Notes: generated by a model not told the origin, from the sequence alone. A stretch of 64,000 nt of DNA from Roseateles_B sp041912595 (GCA_041912595.1 JAYRMR010000003.1:1-64000), one strand, 5' to 3'; positions 42,281-50,255 are shown, counted from the stretch's first letter. Program-made: numbers and translations.

Positions 42281-43105
42281 CTAGGTCTCGGGGTCGCGCT
42301 TGAAGTCGTGACGGGGCTCGCGGATGTCGTTGCGGTAGTCGCGGAAGGCCGCGCAGGCTTCGCCAAAGGCCGCCAGCATCTTCATCGACACGGGATTGCG
42401 GGCGGCCTGCCATTCGGGGTGCCATTGCAGGCACAGCGAGAAGCCACGGGCGGCCTCGACGCTGAAGGCCTCGACGAGACCATCCGGCGCGACGGCCTCC
42501 ACGCGCAGGCCCGGTGCCAGCGTCTTCACGCCCTGGCCGTGGAGCGAGTTCACGCGGAAGTGCTCATGACCCAGCAGGCCTTCGAGGACGCCGCCAGGCA
42601 TCACATGCACCTCATGCTGCTCGGCATAGGTGATCTCAGGCGGCTGGCCCTCCGGCGCGCGGTGATCATTCAGGCCCTGCTGTTCCTGCACGGCCTGGTG
42701 CAGCGAGCCGCCCAGCGCGACGTTCGCCTCCTGGAAGCCCCGGCAGATCGCGAAGAGCGGCATGCCGAGCCGCAGCGCCTTGGGGATCAGGGGCAGCGTC
42801 CAGGCGTCGCGGTCGGGGTCCAGCGGGAGCGCCGGGTTGTGCACGGCCTCGTCGAAGTGGCTGGGGTGCACGTTTGAGGGCGAGCCCGTCAGCAGCACGC
42901 CGTGCGCGAGGGCCAGGAGCTCGTCGATCTCATCGGGGCTGGCCGAGGGCACGACGAGCGGCAGGCAGCCGGCAAGCCGGACGGCGTCGACGTACTTCTT
43001 GCCGGCGATGTGGAAGGGATGATCGCCCACCTGCCGATTGCAGGCGGGCACCAGCACGATGGGCTTGCTGGCGGCGGAGGCAGAGGCAGGCGTGTCGCGG
43101 TGCAT
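42281..43105 (-). CDS. puuD: Gamma-glutamyl-GABA hydrolase, class I amidotransferase fold
   Basis: 274 residues. The glutamine-amidotransferase-like triad is visible: nucleophile Cys in PLFAICRGFQEANVALGG, and His and Glu in LCLQWHPEWQAA. The pattern VLLTGSPSNVHPSHF near residue 75 and the tail match PuuD/peptidase C26. It hydrolyses gamma-glutamyl-GABA to glutamate and GABA, the last Puu step. The ATG at 43105 shares one base with the puuB stop (TGATG), so the two are translationally coupled. An upstream-open frame to 43381 overlaps puuB and is not used. Confidence 0.9.
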   Translation of the reverse strand: MHRDTPASASAASKPIVLVPACNRQVGDHPFHIAGKKYVDAVRLAGCLPLVVPSASPDEIDELLALAHGVLLTGSPSNVHPSHFDEAVHNPALPLDPDRDAWTLPLIPKALRLGMPLFAICRGFQEANVALGGSLHQAVQEQQGLNDHRAPEGQPPEITYAEQHEVHVMPGGVLEGLLGHEHFRVNSLHGQGVKTLAPGLRVEAVAPDGLVEAFSVEAARGFSLCLQWHPEWQAARNPVSMKMLAAFGEACAAFRDYRNDIREPRHDFKRDPET

Positions 43106-44421
43106 CACAGCAGGTCCCTCAGGCGGTAGTACGCCATGCCCAGCACCAGGGCCGGCGTACGCATCAGTGTGCCACCGGGGAAGGGCCGGTGGCGCAACTT
43201 TCCAAAGCAGTCGAAACGGGCGGCGTCCCCCAGCATGGCCTCGGCGACGACCTTGCCGGCCAGGCCGGTCAGGGCGAGGCCGTGGCCGGAGAAGCCCTGG
43301 AGGTAATACACGTTCCGTTGCGCGCCCAGGCGGCCGAAGTCGGGGGCGCGGTTCATGCTGATGTCCACGAATCCTCCCCAAGCATGGCTCATGCCAACGC
43401 CGGCCAGCTGCGGGAAGGTGCGCACCAGCCGGGCCTGCATGCTGTGCAGGAGGTCGCGCGGCGTGACCATGCTGTAGCTCACCCGGCCGCCGTAGAGCAG
43501 GCGGTGATCGGCCGTCGGGCGGAAGTAGTCCAGCACGAAATTGGTGTCGCAGACCGCGCTGCGGCTGGGGATCAGCGCCCGCAGCCGCGCCGGATCCAGA
43601 GGCTCGGTGCAGACGATGTAGGTGCCGACGGGCATGATGCGATCCGCCAGCGCCGGGGCGAGCTCCGGGGCCAGGGCTTGCAGGTAGACGTTGCCGGCCA
43701 GCAGCACCTGCCTGGCGCGCACGCTGCCCGTGGCGGTGCGCAGCCGCTGCGTGCCGTCGCCCGCGGCCTCCATCTGGTGCACGGCGCTGCCTTCATGCAG
43801 CGTGGCCCCGGCAGATTCCGCCGCGCGGGCGAGGCCCAGGCAGTACTTCAGCGGGTGCAGGTGCCCGGAGCGCGGGTCGTGGATGCCCGCATGGAAGCGC
43901 GGGCTGGCGATCCAGTCCTGCACGTGCTCGGGAGCAATCCACTGGAGCGGGTAGTGGTAGTCCCGCTCGATGCGCTCGGCCCAGGCGCGCAGCTCCATCG
44001 TCTTGGACGGTTTGGTGCTCAGCCCGAGGAAACCGTCCTGCCATTCGGCGTCGATGCCGTGCCGCGCGCAGCGCTGGCGGATCAGGTCCAGCGCTTCCAG
44101 GCTCATGTCCCACAGCCGGCGGGCGTCCGCGAGGCCCAGCTGCCCTTCGACCGTGCTGTTGTCGCAGGCCAGACCGTGAATGGCCTGACCGCCGTTGCGG
44201 CCGGAGGCCCCGCCGCCGACCTGCGAGGCCTCCAGCAGCCGGACGGCCATGCCGCGCTCCGCCAGCTCCAGGGCCGCGGAGAGACCGGCCAGCCCGCCGC
44301 CCACAATGGCGACGTCCGCCTCCACGTCACCGTGCAGCGGCGCATAGGCGGCCTCACGCGGCGCGGTGGCGGCGTAGTAGGAGTCCCGGGCGAGGTCCTG
44401 GTCGATCCGGAGCAGGCGCAT
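43105..44421 (-). CDS. puuB: Gamma-glutamylputrescine oxidase, FAD-dependent
   Basis: 438 residues. FAD-binding Rossmann motif VAIVGGGLAGLSAALELAERG near residue 39 with the following GGGASGRNGGQ loop, both hallmarks of the DAO (D-amino acid oxidase/PuuB) family. The C-terminal part has SHAWGGFVDISMNRAPDFG and YYLQGFSGHGLALTGLAGK, as in PuuB/OrdL. It oxidises gamma-glutamylputrescine to the aldehyde with production of H2O2. The ATG at 44421 lies 29 bp after the aminotransferase gene; its stop overlaps puuD by one base. The longer frame extending right to 45900 is antisense shadow of the aminotransferase. Confidence 0.9.
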   Translation of the reverse strand: MRLLRIDQDLARDSYYAATAPREAAYAPLHGDVEADVAIVGGGLAGLSAALELAERGMAVRLLEASQVGGGASGRNGGQAIHGLACDNSTVEGQLGLADARRLWDMSLEALDLIRQRCARHGIDAEWQDGFLGLSTKPSKTMELRAWAERIERDYHYPLQWIAPEHVQDWIASPRFHAGIHDPRSGHLHPLKYCLGLARAAESAGATLHEGSAVHQMEAAGDGTQRLRTATGSVRARQVLLAGNVYLQALAPELAPALADRIMPVGTYIVCTEPLDPARLRALIPSRSAVCDTNFVLDYFRPTADHRLLYGGRVSYSMVTPRDLLHSMQARLVRTFPQLAGVGMSHAWGGFVDISMNRAPDFGRLGAQRNVYYLQGFSGHGLALTGLAGKVVAEAMLGDAARFDCFGKLRHRPFPGGTLMRTPALVLGMAYYRLRDLL

Positions 44422-44450
44422 GCAGGGCGATCGCGCGCGAGGCCGCAGCC

Positions 44451-45767
44451 TCAGGCCACCCGGCGCAGGGCGGTGCGAATGGTCTCGACCAGGCGGTCGA
44501 TCTGCTTCGTCTCGATGATGAGCGGGGGCGACAGCGCGATGGTGTCCCCCGTGGTGCGGATCAGCACGCCTTGCTCCCAGCAGTCGAGGAAGACGTTGAA
44601 GGCCCGCTTGGCCGGCTCGCCGGGCAGCGGGGCGAGCTCGATGCCGCCCACGAGGCCCAGGTTGCGGATGTCGATCACGTGCGGCTCGCCCTTGAGCGAG
44701 TGCAGGGCCTGCGCGAAGGTGTCCTGCAGCTGCGCGGCGCGCGTCAGCAGGCCTTCCTCGGCATAGGTCTTGAGCGTGCCCAGCGCGGCCGCGCAGGCCA
44801 GCGGGTGGGCGGAGTAGGTGTAGCCGTGGAAGAACTCGATCAGGTGCTCGGGTCCCGTCATGAAGGTGTCGTGGATCTTCTGCTGGGCGAAGACGGCGCC
44901 CATGGGAACGCAGCCGTTGGTGAGGCCCTTGGCGACGGTCATGAGGTCGGGCGTCACGCCAAAGGTCTGGGCGCCGAAGGGGTTGCCGGTGCGGCCGAAG
45001 CCGGTGATGACCTCGTCGAAGATCAGCAGGATGCCGTGCTTGTCGCAGATGTCCCGCAGGCGCTGCAGATAGCCCTGGGGCGGGATCAGCACGCCGGTGG
45101 ACCCGGCGATGGGCTCGACGATCACCGCGGCGATGGTGGAGGCATCGTGCAGGGCGACGAGGCGCTCGAGATCGTCCGCCAGCTCGGCGCCGTGCGCAGG
45201 CTGGCCCACCGAGTAGGCGTTGCGGGCCGGGTCGTGCGTGTGGCGGATGTGGTCGACGCCACCCAGCATGGTGCCGAACATCTTGCGGTTGGCCACCATG
45301 CCGCCCACGGAGATGCCGCCGAAGTTGACGCCGTGATAGCCGCGCTCGCGGCCGATCAGCCGGGTGCGGGCGCCCTCGCCGCGCACGCGGTGGTAGGCGA
45401 TGGCCATCTTCAGCGCGGTGTCCACGGACTCGGAGCCCGAGTTGGTGAAGAAGACCTTGTTCATGCCGGGCGGGCTGAGCTGCACCAGCTGCTCGGCCAG
45501 CTCGAAGGCCTTGGGGTGCGCCATCTGGAAGGGCGGCGCGAAGTCCAGCTCGGCGGCCTGCGCCTGGATGGCCTGGACGATGTGCGGGCGGTTGTGCCCG
45601 GCATTGACGCACCACAGGCCCGCGATGCCGTCGAGCACCTGGCGGCCGCGGTCGTCGATGAAGTACATGCCATCGGCCTGCGTCAGGAGGCGTGGGGCCT
45701 TCTTGAACTGCCGGTTTGCGGTGAAGGGCATCCAGTAGGCGTCGAGCGCGGCGGGGTTCAGGGTCAT
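44451..45767 (-). CDS. Omega-amino acid/beta-alanine--pyruvate-type aminotransferase
   Basis: 438 residues. Class-III aminotransferase with YWMPFTANRQFKKAPRLLTQADGMYFIDDRG at the N-terminus, a pattern I associate with beta-alanine--pyruvate (omega-amino acid) aminotransferases rather than SpuC. Catalytic blocks: FFTNSGSESVDTALK, GRERGYHGVNFGG, LIFDEVITGFGRTG and the PLP Lys in MTVAKGLTNGCVPMGAV. It could transaminate GABA or beta-alanine produced by the Puu pathway, or the polyamine itself. First gene of the leftward cluster, divergent from an Lrp/AsnC-type regulator with a 177-bp intergenic region. Its ATG at 45767 is 67 bp from the third CCTAGACTGG decamer. Confidence 0.87.
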   Translation of the reverse strand: MTLNPAALDAYWMPFTANRQFKKAPRLLTQADGMYFIDDRGRQVLDGIAGLWCVNAGHNRPHIVQAIQAQAAELDFAPPFQMAHPKAFELAEQLVQLSPPGMNKVFFTNSGSESVDTALKMAIAYHRVRGEGARTRLIGRERGYHGVNFGGISVGGMVANRKMFGTMLGGVDHIRHTHDPARNAYSVGQPAHGAELADDLERLVALHDASTIAAVIVEPIAGSTGVLIPPQGYLQRLRDICDKHGILLIFDEVITGFGRTGNPFGAQTFGVTPDLMTVAKGLTNGCVPMGAVFAQQKIHDTFMTGPEHLIEFFHGYTYSAHPLACAAALGTLKTYAEEGLLTRAAQLQDTFAQALHSLKGEPHVIDIRNLGLVGGIELAPLPGEPAKRAFNVFLDCWEQGVLIRTTGDTIALSPPLIIETKQIDRLVETIRTALRRVA

Positions 45768-45833
45768 CGTGGGGCTCCAGAGGTCGGTCCCGGGCGCGCC
45801 GGCATGGGCCTGGCGGCGGCAGGGGCAATAGAG

Positions 45834-45843
45834 CCAGTCTAGG
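45834..45843 (-). promoter_or_regulatory. Decamer CCTAGACTGG, copy 3, upstream of the putrescine cluster
   Basis: Third exact copy of the decamer, in the divergent region between the aminotransferase gene and the Lrp-type regulator. It is oriented to serve the leftward cluster. TAGACT would put the transcription start about 55-60 bp before the first ATG, a sensible 5' UTR length. Confidence 0.4.
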
Positions 45844-45896
45844 CATTCCGTCACGCAATAGGCTTGCGGATGCGCGCAGGGCAAACCCTGGGTTTT

Positions 45897-45972
45897 GCAA
45901 TTCGATGCGGTAGGATGGCTTTCAATTCGCATTGGATTCGAACGATGAGCTCCGAAGTGCAATTGGATTCGA
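45897..45972. promoter_or_regulatory. AT-rich repeats, candidate Lrp/AsnC operator
   Basis: GCATTGGATTCGA (45929-45941) and GCAATTGGATTCGA (45959-45972) are near-identical direct repeats about 30 bp apart, and a related GCAATTCGA occurs at 45897-45905. They stand out as AT-rich against the GC-rich surroundings. They flank the regulator start codon (45945), the second copy lying inside the coding sequence. Spacing of about three helical turns suits cooperative binding by an Lrp-type oligomer and suggests autoregulation together with control of the divergent cluster. Confidence 0.5.
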
Positions 45973-46415
45973 TTGACCGCGCCATCCTGAACGAGCTTCA
46001 GAAGGATGGGCGCCTGTCCAACCAGGACCTGGCCCAGCGCGTGCACCTCTCGCCCTCGGCCTGCCTGCGGCGGGTGAAGCGCCTGGAGGAAACCGGTGTC
46101 ATCGCGCAGTACGTGGCGCTGGTGAATCCCAAGGCGGTGGGCAAGCAGGGCACGAGCTACACCATCATCAACCTGGAGCGCATGACGACCGCGGCACTGG
46201 CGGCCTTCGAGCAGGCGGTGCAGGCCAGCCCCGACATCCTCGACTGCTTCTATGTGGCCGGCACGAACGACTACGTCATCCGCTTTGCCTACCAGGATGC
46301 CGAGGACCTGGAGCGGTTCCACACCCATGTGCTGATGCAGCTGCCTGAGGTGGCGCGCTCGAACAGCATGCTCGTGCTGCGCACGATCAAGAAGACGACC
46401 GCGTTCGCGCTGTGA
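45945..46415 (+). CDS. Lrp/AsnC-family transcriptional regulator
   Basis: 156 residues. N-terminal HTH: SIDRAILNELQKDGRLSNQDLAQRVHLSPSACLRRVKRLEETGVI, the textbook AsnC-type DNA-binding domain. The C-terminal RAM/effector domain follows with DCFYVAGTNDYVIRFAYQDAEDLERFHTHVL. Such proteins form ring-like oligomers and respond to amino acids. Position: divergent from the putrescine cluster, with AT-rich repeats in the shared upstream region, so it is the obvious candidate regulator, probably responding to an amine or amino acid. The ATG at 45945 is chosen because the upstream 27 codons lie in the shared promoter. A stem-loop follows downstream. Confidence 0.92.
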   Translation: MSSEVQLDSIDRAILNELQKDGRLSNQDLAQRVHLSPSACLRRVKRLEETGVIAQYVALVNPKAVGKQGTSYTIINLERMTTAALAAFEQAVQASPDILDCFYVAGTNDYVIRFAYQDAEDLERFHTHVLMQLPEVARSNSMLVLRTIKKTTAFAL

Positions 46416-46452
46416 GCGGCGCAGGGGAGCGGCTTCGGAGGCAGAAAAAGCA

Positions 46453-46475
46453 AAGCGGACCACCAGGGTCCGCTT
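46453..46475 (-). terminator. Intrinsic terminator between the Lrp-type gene and the 62-residue gene
   Basis: AAGCGGACC pairs with GGTCCGCTT around a 5-nt loop. Five A at 46445-46449 give a T-run on the minus strand, so it fits best as terminator of the leftward 62-residue gene. It may also serve the Lrp-type gene from the other side. Confidence 0.6.
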
Positions 46476-46522
46476 GAGCAGTCAGGCGGGCAGCAGGGCC
46501 CGCCTTGGGAAAGAAGCCGCGA

Positions 46523-46711
46523 TCAGGCAGCCAGCAGCGAGATGACGGAGCTCAGGCCAAAGAAGGCCAGCATCGCGACGATCATCGCTTCCTCGACCTT
46601 GCCGGCCGAGACGGGTTCGAAAGACAGGTTGCCGGTGGCGTCCAGGGCCGCCGGGCTGGCGGCCACGAAGGAGGTGGTCACCGGGGAAAGGAACTTCTTG
46701 AGTGCAAACAT
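46523..46711 (-). CDS. Small membrane protein, 62 residues, unknown function
   Basis: ATG at 46711, with GAGAAG as a weak ribosome-binding site; an ATG at 46723 in frame adds four residues. The sequence starts MFALKKFLSPVTTSFVAASP and ends with one hydrophobic helix, EEAMIVAMLAFFGLSSVISLLAA (about 40-62). The basic N-terminus plus single C-terminal helix suggests a small inner-membrane protein. I do not recognise a family. It has its own terminator to the left. Coding is supported by position and the hydrophobic pattern, not by homology. Confidence 0.55.
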   Translation of the reverse strand: MFALKKFLSPVTTSFVAASPAALDATGNLSFEPVSAGKVEEAMIVAMLAFFGLSSVISLLAA

Positions 46712-47024
46712 GGAGCTTCTCATCGATGTCGGATGGACGGGTGGGTGAGAAGACCTCTCGAGCGGCCCTACAGCTGCCACTCTCACCAATCAGGCGGGCA
46801 CGTCCACATGCGTCGCCTGGCTTGGCGTCTCGGCCGCGGGATCTTCCGCTGCCTTAGGCCTTGTGATGCCCTCCAGGGCGCCACAAGAAGAAGTATCGCA
46901 GAGATTGGTGAAAACCCTATGACAATGTTCGGGGTTAACCCGTACTTTTCTGCATAGATTGATGTCAAGCCGTCAGAGGCGTGACTATCTGAAACAGAAA
47001 TGTCCGATTCTCGAACTTGCTCGC
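46712..47024. other. Structured, AT-richer intergenic region
   Basis: 313 bp with no convincing ORF beyond the small protein. CTTGTG-AT-GCCC-TCCA-GGGC-GC-CACAAG (46860-46887) forms a two-part hairpin. TCACCAATC (46783-46791) and GATTGGTGA (46903-46911) are inverted repeats 111 nt apart, and GGGTTAACCC (46932-46941) is palindromic. The stretch from about 46890 to 47015 is clearly lower in G+C than the rest of the window. This could be a long structured leader of the 62-residue gene, a small RNA gene, or a regulator-binding region. Confidence 0.4.
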
Positions 47025-47924
47025 TCAGGCGCGCTCGCGCCGGAGGGTGGCCAGCAGGGGCAGCATCTGCACGCCGAGCATGCTGACGAGGATCAGCCCG
47101 CAGCCGGCCAGGCCCGCGGCACTGAGGCGGTCGCCCATCAGGGCATAGCCGAAGGCGGCGGAGAAGACGGTCTCTGAAGACAGGATGATGGCGGCGTCCG
47201 CCGCATGCGAGTAGCGCTGTGCCACCACCTGCGCCGTGAAGGCGACGCCGACGGACATCACGCCGGTGTAGAGGATGGCCCCCGTGGCTTCGCGCAGGCC
47301 CGCCCAGGTCCAGGGCTCGAAGACGAGGGCGTAGGCCAGGGCCGCGACGCCGACGAAGAAGAACTGCCCGCAGGCCACCGAGAAGGGCGCGTTCATGCGA
47401 TCGGCCACGCGGCCCACCATCAGCACGTGCACGGCCCAGGGCAGGGCGGAGGCGATCACCCAGGCATCGCCCAGGCCGATCTTCAGCTCATGGGCGCCGG
47501 ACAGCAGGAAGGCGCCCACCAGGCAGGCAAGGCCGCCGGGCCACACCGACCAGTGCGGCACCTGGCGCAGCAGGAACCAGCCCAGCACCGGCACCAGCGG
47601 CACATAGAGCGCCGTGAGGAAGCCGGCGTTGGTGACCGTGGTACTGACAATCCCGATCTGCTGCATGGCCGCGCCGAGCAGCAGCAGGGAGGCCAGCGCG
47701 GCGATCTTGTGCCAGTCCCGCCGCTGCAGGGCGGCGCCCTGGGCCGCCAGCTGACCCTGCTCGCGCCAGGCCAGCGGCAGCACCACGAGCGAGCCCACCA
47801 GGAAGCGCACGCCGGTGAACATCATCGGACCGATGTGGGCCATGCCCTGGCTCTGCGCGACGAAGGCGGAGCCCCAGATCAGGGCGATGACAGTCAGCAG
47901 CAGATTGGCTTGGATGCGGGTCAC
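47025..47924 (-). CDS. EamA/DMT-family membrane transporter
   Basis: 299 residues from a GTG at 47924; the frame is open to 48053, but those residues are hydrophilic and unlike the family. Ten hydrophobic helices in two EamA repeats: IQANLLLTVIALIWGSAFVAQSQ at the start and GFLTALYVPLVPVLGWFL in the middle, with GALALAYALVFEP-like and AAIILSSETVFSAAFGYALMGDRL near the end; the latter resembles the RhaT/YdcZ-type DMT signature. Substrate unknown. No ribosome-binding site is clear, so the start is provisional. It ends in the AT-richer spacer and stands alone between the 62-residue gene and the PEP-CTERM gene. Confidence 0.82.
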   Translation of the reverse strand: MTRIQANLLLTVIALIWGSAFVAQSQGMAHIGPMMFTGVRFLVGSLVVLPLAWREQGQLAAQGAALQRRDWHKIAALASLLLLGAAMQQIGIVSTTVTNAGFLTALYVPLVPVLGWFLLRQVPHWSVWPGGLACLVGAFLLSGAHELKIGLGDAWVIASALPWAVHVLMVGRVADRMNAPFSVACGQFFFVGVAALAYALVFEPWTWAGLREATGAILYTGVMSVGVAFTAQVVAQRYSHAADAAIILSSETVFSAAFGYALMGDRLSAAGLAGCGLILVSMLGVQMLPLLATLRRERA

Positions 47925-48062
47925 GGGGGCAGGCTCGAGTGGGCGGGGCAAGGCCGTGCATCTTAGCGAGGCTGGCGCGGAGCCGACCGCGTTGGCGGCT
48001 GCGCGGCTTTCCTGTCGGTCCACCGGACCTTCGTGCGGGCAGATTGCGGACAAGCATGAAAA

Positions 48063-48084
48063 AACCGACCCGGGCGGGTCGGTT
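48063..48084 (-). terminator. Leftward intrinsic terminator after the PEP-CTERM gene
   Basis: AACCGACCC pairs with GGGTCGGTT around a GGGC loop; on the minus strand a T-run follows (A-tract at 48058-48064 on the plus strand). It lies 20 bp beyond the PEP-CTERM stop and separates that gene from the EamA transporter. Confidence 0.75.
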
Positions 48085-48104
48085 CGTGACTGCGTCTGCG
48101 GTGA

Positions 48105-48641
48105 TCAGGCGCGGCGGCGGCGGGCAGCGGCGCCCAGCGCCATCAGGCCGAGGGCGCTCAGGGCCAGTGAGCCCGGCTCCGGCACATGGCCTGCGCCGAT
48201 GAAGCCGCCGACGATCACGTCGACGCCATTGCCGTCGAAGCTCTTCCAGTAGGCATCGACCGGGTTCAGGTTCAGGACGGGCAGGTCGCCGGCCGCGCCG
48301 TGGAACCAGGAGAAGCCGATGAAGGTGCTATAGCTCGGTTCGGAACCGCTCATCAGGATGTCTTCATACGTGGTGGCGACGCCGTCGTAGTCCCGAGGGT
48401 TGGGCTGATGCGTGCCTTCCCACCAGGTCCAGGAGTACACCTGCGTGCCGTAGAGGCTGCCGCTCAAGGTGCCGGCGGTGTCGATCAGACGTCCGTAGCC
48501 ATCGGAAAAGGTCAGGGTGCCGTTGTAGGTCGCACCGGACGAGAAGTCCAGGTGGATGTTGGTCACGACGTTGGCCTGGGCGGGCGCCGCGGCGAAGGCG
48601 GCAACTGCGACGGCCATCGAGCCGAGAATTTTCCGAAGCAT
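48105..48641 (-). CDS. PEP-CTERM sorting-domain protein
   Basis: 178 residues from the ATG at 48641, which has GGGAG 7 bp upstream. Signal peptide about 1-24 (ends APAQANV). The mature domain is beta-rich (NIHLDFSSGATYNGTLTFSDGYGRL). The C-terminus carries VPEPGSLALSALGLMALGAAARRRRA, a complete PEP-CTERM signal (VPEP, hydrophobic helix, Arg tail) recognised by exosortase. The family of the mature domain is not recognised. It lies about 30 kb from the other PEP-CTERM gene and is monocistronic by position, with a strong terminator downstream. Confidence 0.87.
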   Translation of the reverse strand: MLRKILGSMAVAVAAFAAAPAQANVVTNIHLDFSSGATYNGTLTFSDGYGRLIDTAGTLSGSLYGTQVYSWTWWEGTHQPNPRDYDGVATTYEDILMSGSEPSYSTFIGFSWFHGAAGDLPVLNLNPVDAYWKSFDGNGVDVIVGGFIGAGHVPEPGSLALSALGLMALGAAARRRRA

Positions 48642-48810
48642 GCGTAGACTCCCAATGAGCGGGTTGAAGGAAGGGGCGCCAACGCGATGCAAGAGCTGTG
48701 CCATACCATTGGGCAAGGCGCGAAACGCGGTCCACTCCTCGCCCAGGGCAAGTGTCTGCGACGGTTTGTAAAAATTACCGACAACCGCTGGCGGCCCTGC
48801 CAGCGGGCGC

Positions 48811-49599
48811 TCAGCCTTGCAGATAGGCGAGTTCCTCGTCGCTGAATCCGGCCAGCCGCCGGGCGTCGAGGTTGAAGGGCGCGCGCAGCCGCGGCGCCTG
48901 GTACTGCTGGACCAGCTGCGCATAGGCCCCGACCGGATCGAGACCCCGCGCCAGGCACAGATGGCGATACCAGCGATTGCCGATCTCCACATGCCCGATC
49001 TCGTCCCGCAGGATGATGTCGAGGATGGCCACGGCGCGTTCGTCCCCCGCCTTGCGGAACTTGGCCTGCAGCGGCGGCGTGGCGTCGAGGCCGCGGGCCT
49101 CCAGCGTGCGGGGCACCAGGGCCATGCGGGCGAGCACGTCGTCGCGGGTCCGCTCGGCCATGGTCCAGAGGCCGTCATGGGCGTCGAAGTCCCCATAGTG
49201 GTGGCCCAGCGTCTGCAGGTGCTCGTGCAGCAGGCTGAAGTGCAAGGCCTCCTCGGCGGCCACCTGCAGCCAGTCCGCATAGAACGCGCGGGGCATGCCC
49301 GGGAAGCGCCAGACGGCATCCAGGCCCAGGTTGATGGCATTGAACTCGATGTGGCAGATGGCGTGGATCAGCGCGGCGCGGCCCTCCACGGTGAAGGGCG
49401 AGCGGCTCGGGACCTGCAACGCCTCCTTCAGCGCCGGGCGGGCGGGGCGGCCGGGCAGCGGCAGGGTGGGCGTCAATGCGGCGGCGGGATCCAGGGGGGC
49501 GCCGGCCAGAAAGTCGGCGCGCAGCTGCGTCGCCAGGGCGGCCTTGCGGGCGGGATCGGCTTCGCTGAGCACCGCCAGCGCCATCATGCGGGTTTCCAT
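48811..49599 (-). CDS. DUF455 family ferritin-like protein
   Basis: 262 residues. The helical core carries paired Glu and His residues typical of diiron ferritin-like proteins: HAICHIEFNAINLGLDAVWRF, DWLQVAAEEALHFSLLHEHLQTLG and ILRDEIGHVEIGNRWY. This is the DUF455 pattern found widely in betaproteobacteria. The function is unknown; members are sometimes annotated near tRNA-modifying or iron-related genes. The ATG at 49599 is the best start; a longer open frame to 49647 reads into the promoter. It is divergent from the gamma-carbonic-anhydrase-like gene with 64 bp between, so both promoters overlap. Confidence 0.85.
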   Translation of the reverse strand: METRMMALAVLSEADPARKAALATQLRADFLAGAPLDPAAALTPTLPLPGRPARPALKEALQVPSRSPFTVEGRAALIHAICHIEFNAINLGLDAVWRFPGMPRAFYADWLQVAAEEALHFSLLHEHLQTLGHHYGDFDAHDGLWTMAERTRDDVLARMALVPRTLEARGLDATPPLQAKFRKAGDERAVAILDIILRDEIGHVEIGNRWYRHLCLARGLDPVGAYAQLVQQYQAPRLRAPFNLDARRLAGFSDEELAYLQG

Positions 49600-49663
49600 C
49601 CGTAAAATTATCGCTTTGGCGCCCGGCTGCGGCCTGACGCCCGACAAGACAAGGAGTGCCTCG

Positions 49664-50188
49664 ATGGCGATCTATCAGCTGGGCGAGCATGTGCCCGACG
49701 TGGCCGATTCGGCCTGGGTGGCCGACAGCGCCGAGGTGATCGGCCGGGTGAGCCTCGCCGAGGACGTGAGCATCTGGTTCCAGGCCGTGCTGCGCGGCGA
49801 CAGCGACACCCTCACCATCGGCCGCGGCAGCAACATCCAGGACGGCTCGGTGCTGCATGCCGACACCGGCTTCCCGCTGGTGCTGGGCGAGAACGTCACC
49901 GTGGGCCACCAGGTCATGCTGCATGGCTGCACGGTGGGGGACAACTCGCTGATCGGCATCGGCGCCGTGGTGCTGAATGGCGCGCGCATCGGGAACAACT
50001 GCCTCGTGGGCGCCGGTTCGCTGGTGACCGAGGGCAAGGAGTTCCCGGATGGCAGCCTCGTCATGGGCCGGCCGGCCGTGGTGGTGAAGGCGCTGCGCCC
50101 CGAGCAGATCGCCGGCCTGGCCGCGAGTGCCCGGCACTACGTGGGCAACGGCCAGCGCTATGCCAAGGCGCTGACGCGCTTGCGCTGA
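49664..50188 (+). CDS. Gamma-carbonic-anhydrase-like hexapeptide-repeat protein
   Basis: 174 residues with left-handed beta-helix hexapeptide repeats ([LIV]-G-x-x-x-x) throughout, for example VLRGDSDTLTIGRGSNIQDGSVLHAD and IGIGAVVLNGARIGNNCLVGAGSLV. The zinc-binding His pair of the gamma-CA/YrdA/PaaY group is seen in VTVGHQVMLHGC. These trimeric proteins are either carbonic anhydrases or uncharacterised relatives. The ATG has AAGGAG 7 bp upstream. A terminator with a T-tract follows at 50225. It shares a short promoter region with the divergent DUF455 gene. Confidence 0.9.
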   Translation: MAIYQLGEHVPDVADSAWVADSAEVIGRVSLAEDVSIWFQAVLRGDSDTLTIGRGSNIQDGSVLHADTGFPLVLGENVTVGHQVMLHGCTVGDNSLIGIGAVVLNGARIGNNCLVGAGSLVTEGKEFPDGSLVMGRPAVVVKALRPEQIAGLAASARHYVGNGQRYAKALTRLR

Positions 50189-50224
50189 TCGCGATCGGCC
50201 CCATGTAGGGGGCTCGATGATTCT

Positions 50225-50255
50225 CCCGGCGGGCAGGGCTGCGCCGGGTTTTTTG
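50225..50255 (+). terminator. Rho-independent terminator after the gamma-CA-like gene
   Basis: CCCGGCG (50225-50231) pairs with CGCCGGG (50242-50248) and is followed directly by TTTTTTGTTTTTT, a textbook intrinsic terminator. It separates this gene from hslO. Confidence 0.88.

Noticed and set aside
46505..46957. 150-residue open frame across the 62-residue gene
   Set aside because: No ribosome-binding site, low-complexity start, and antisense to a more plausible small membrane protein.
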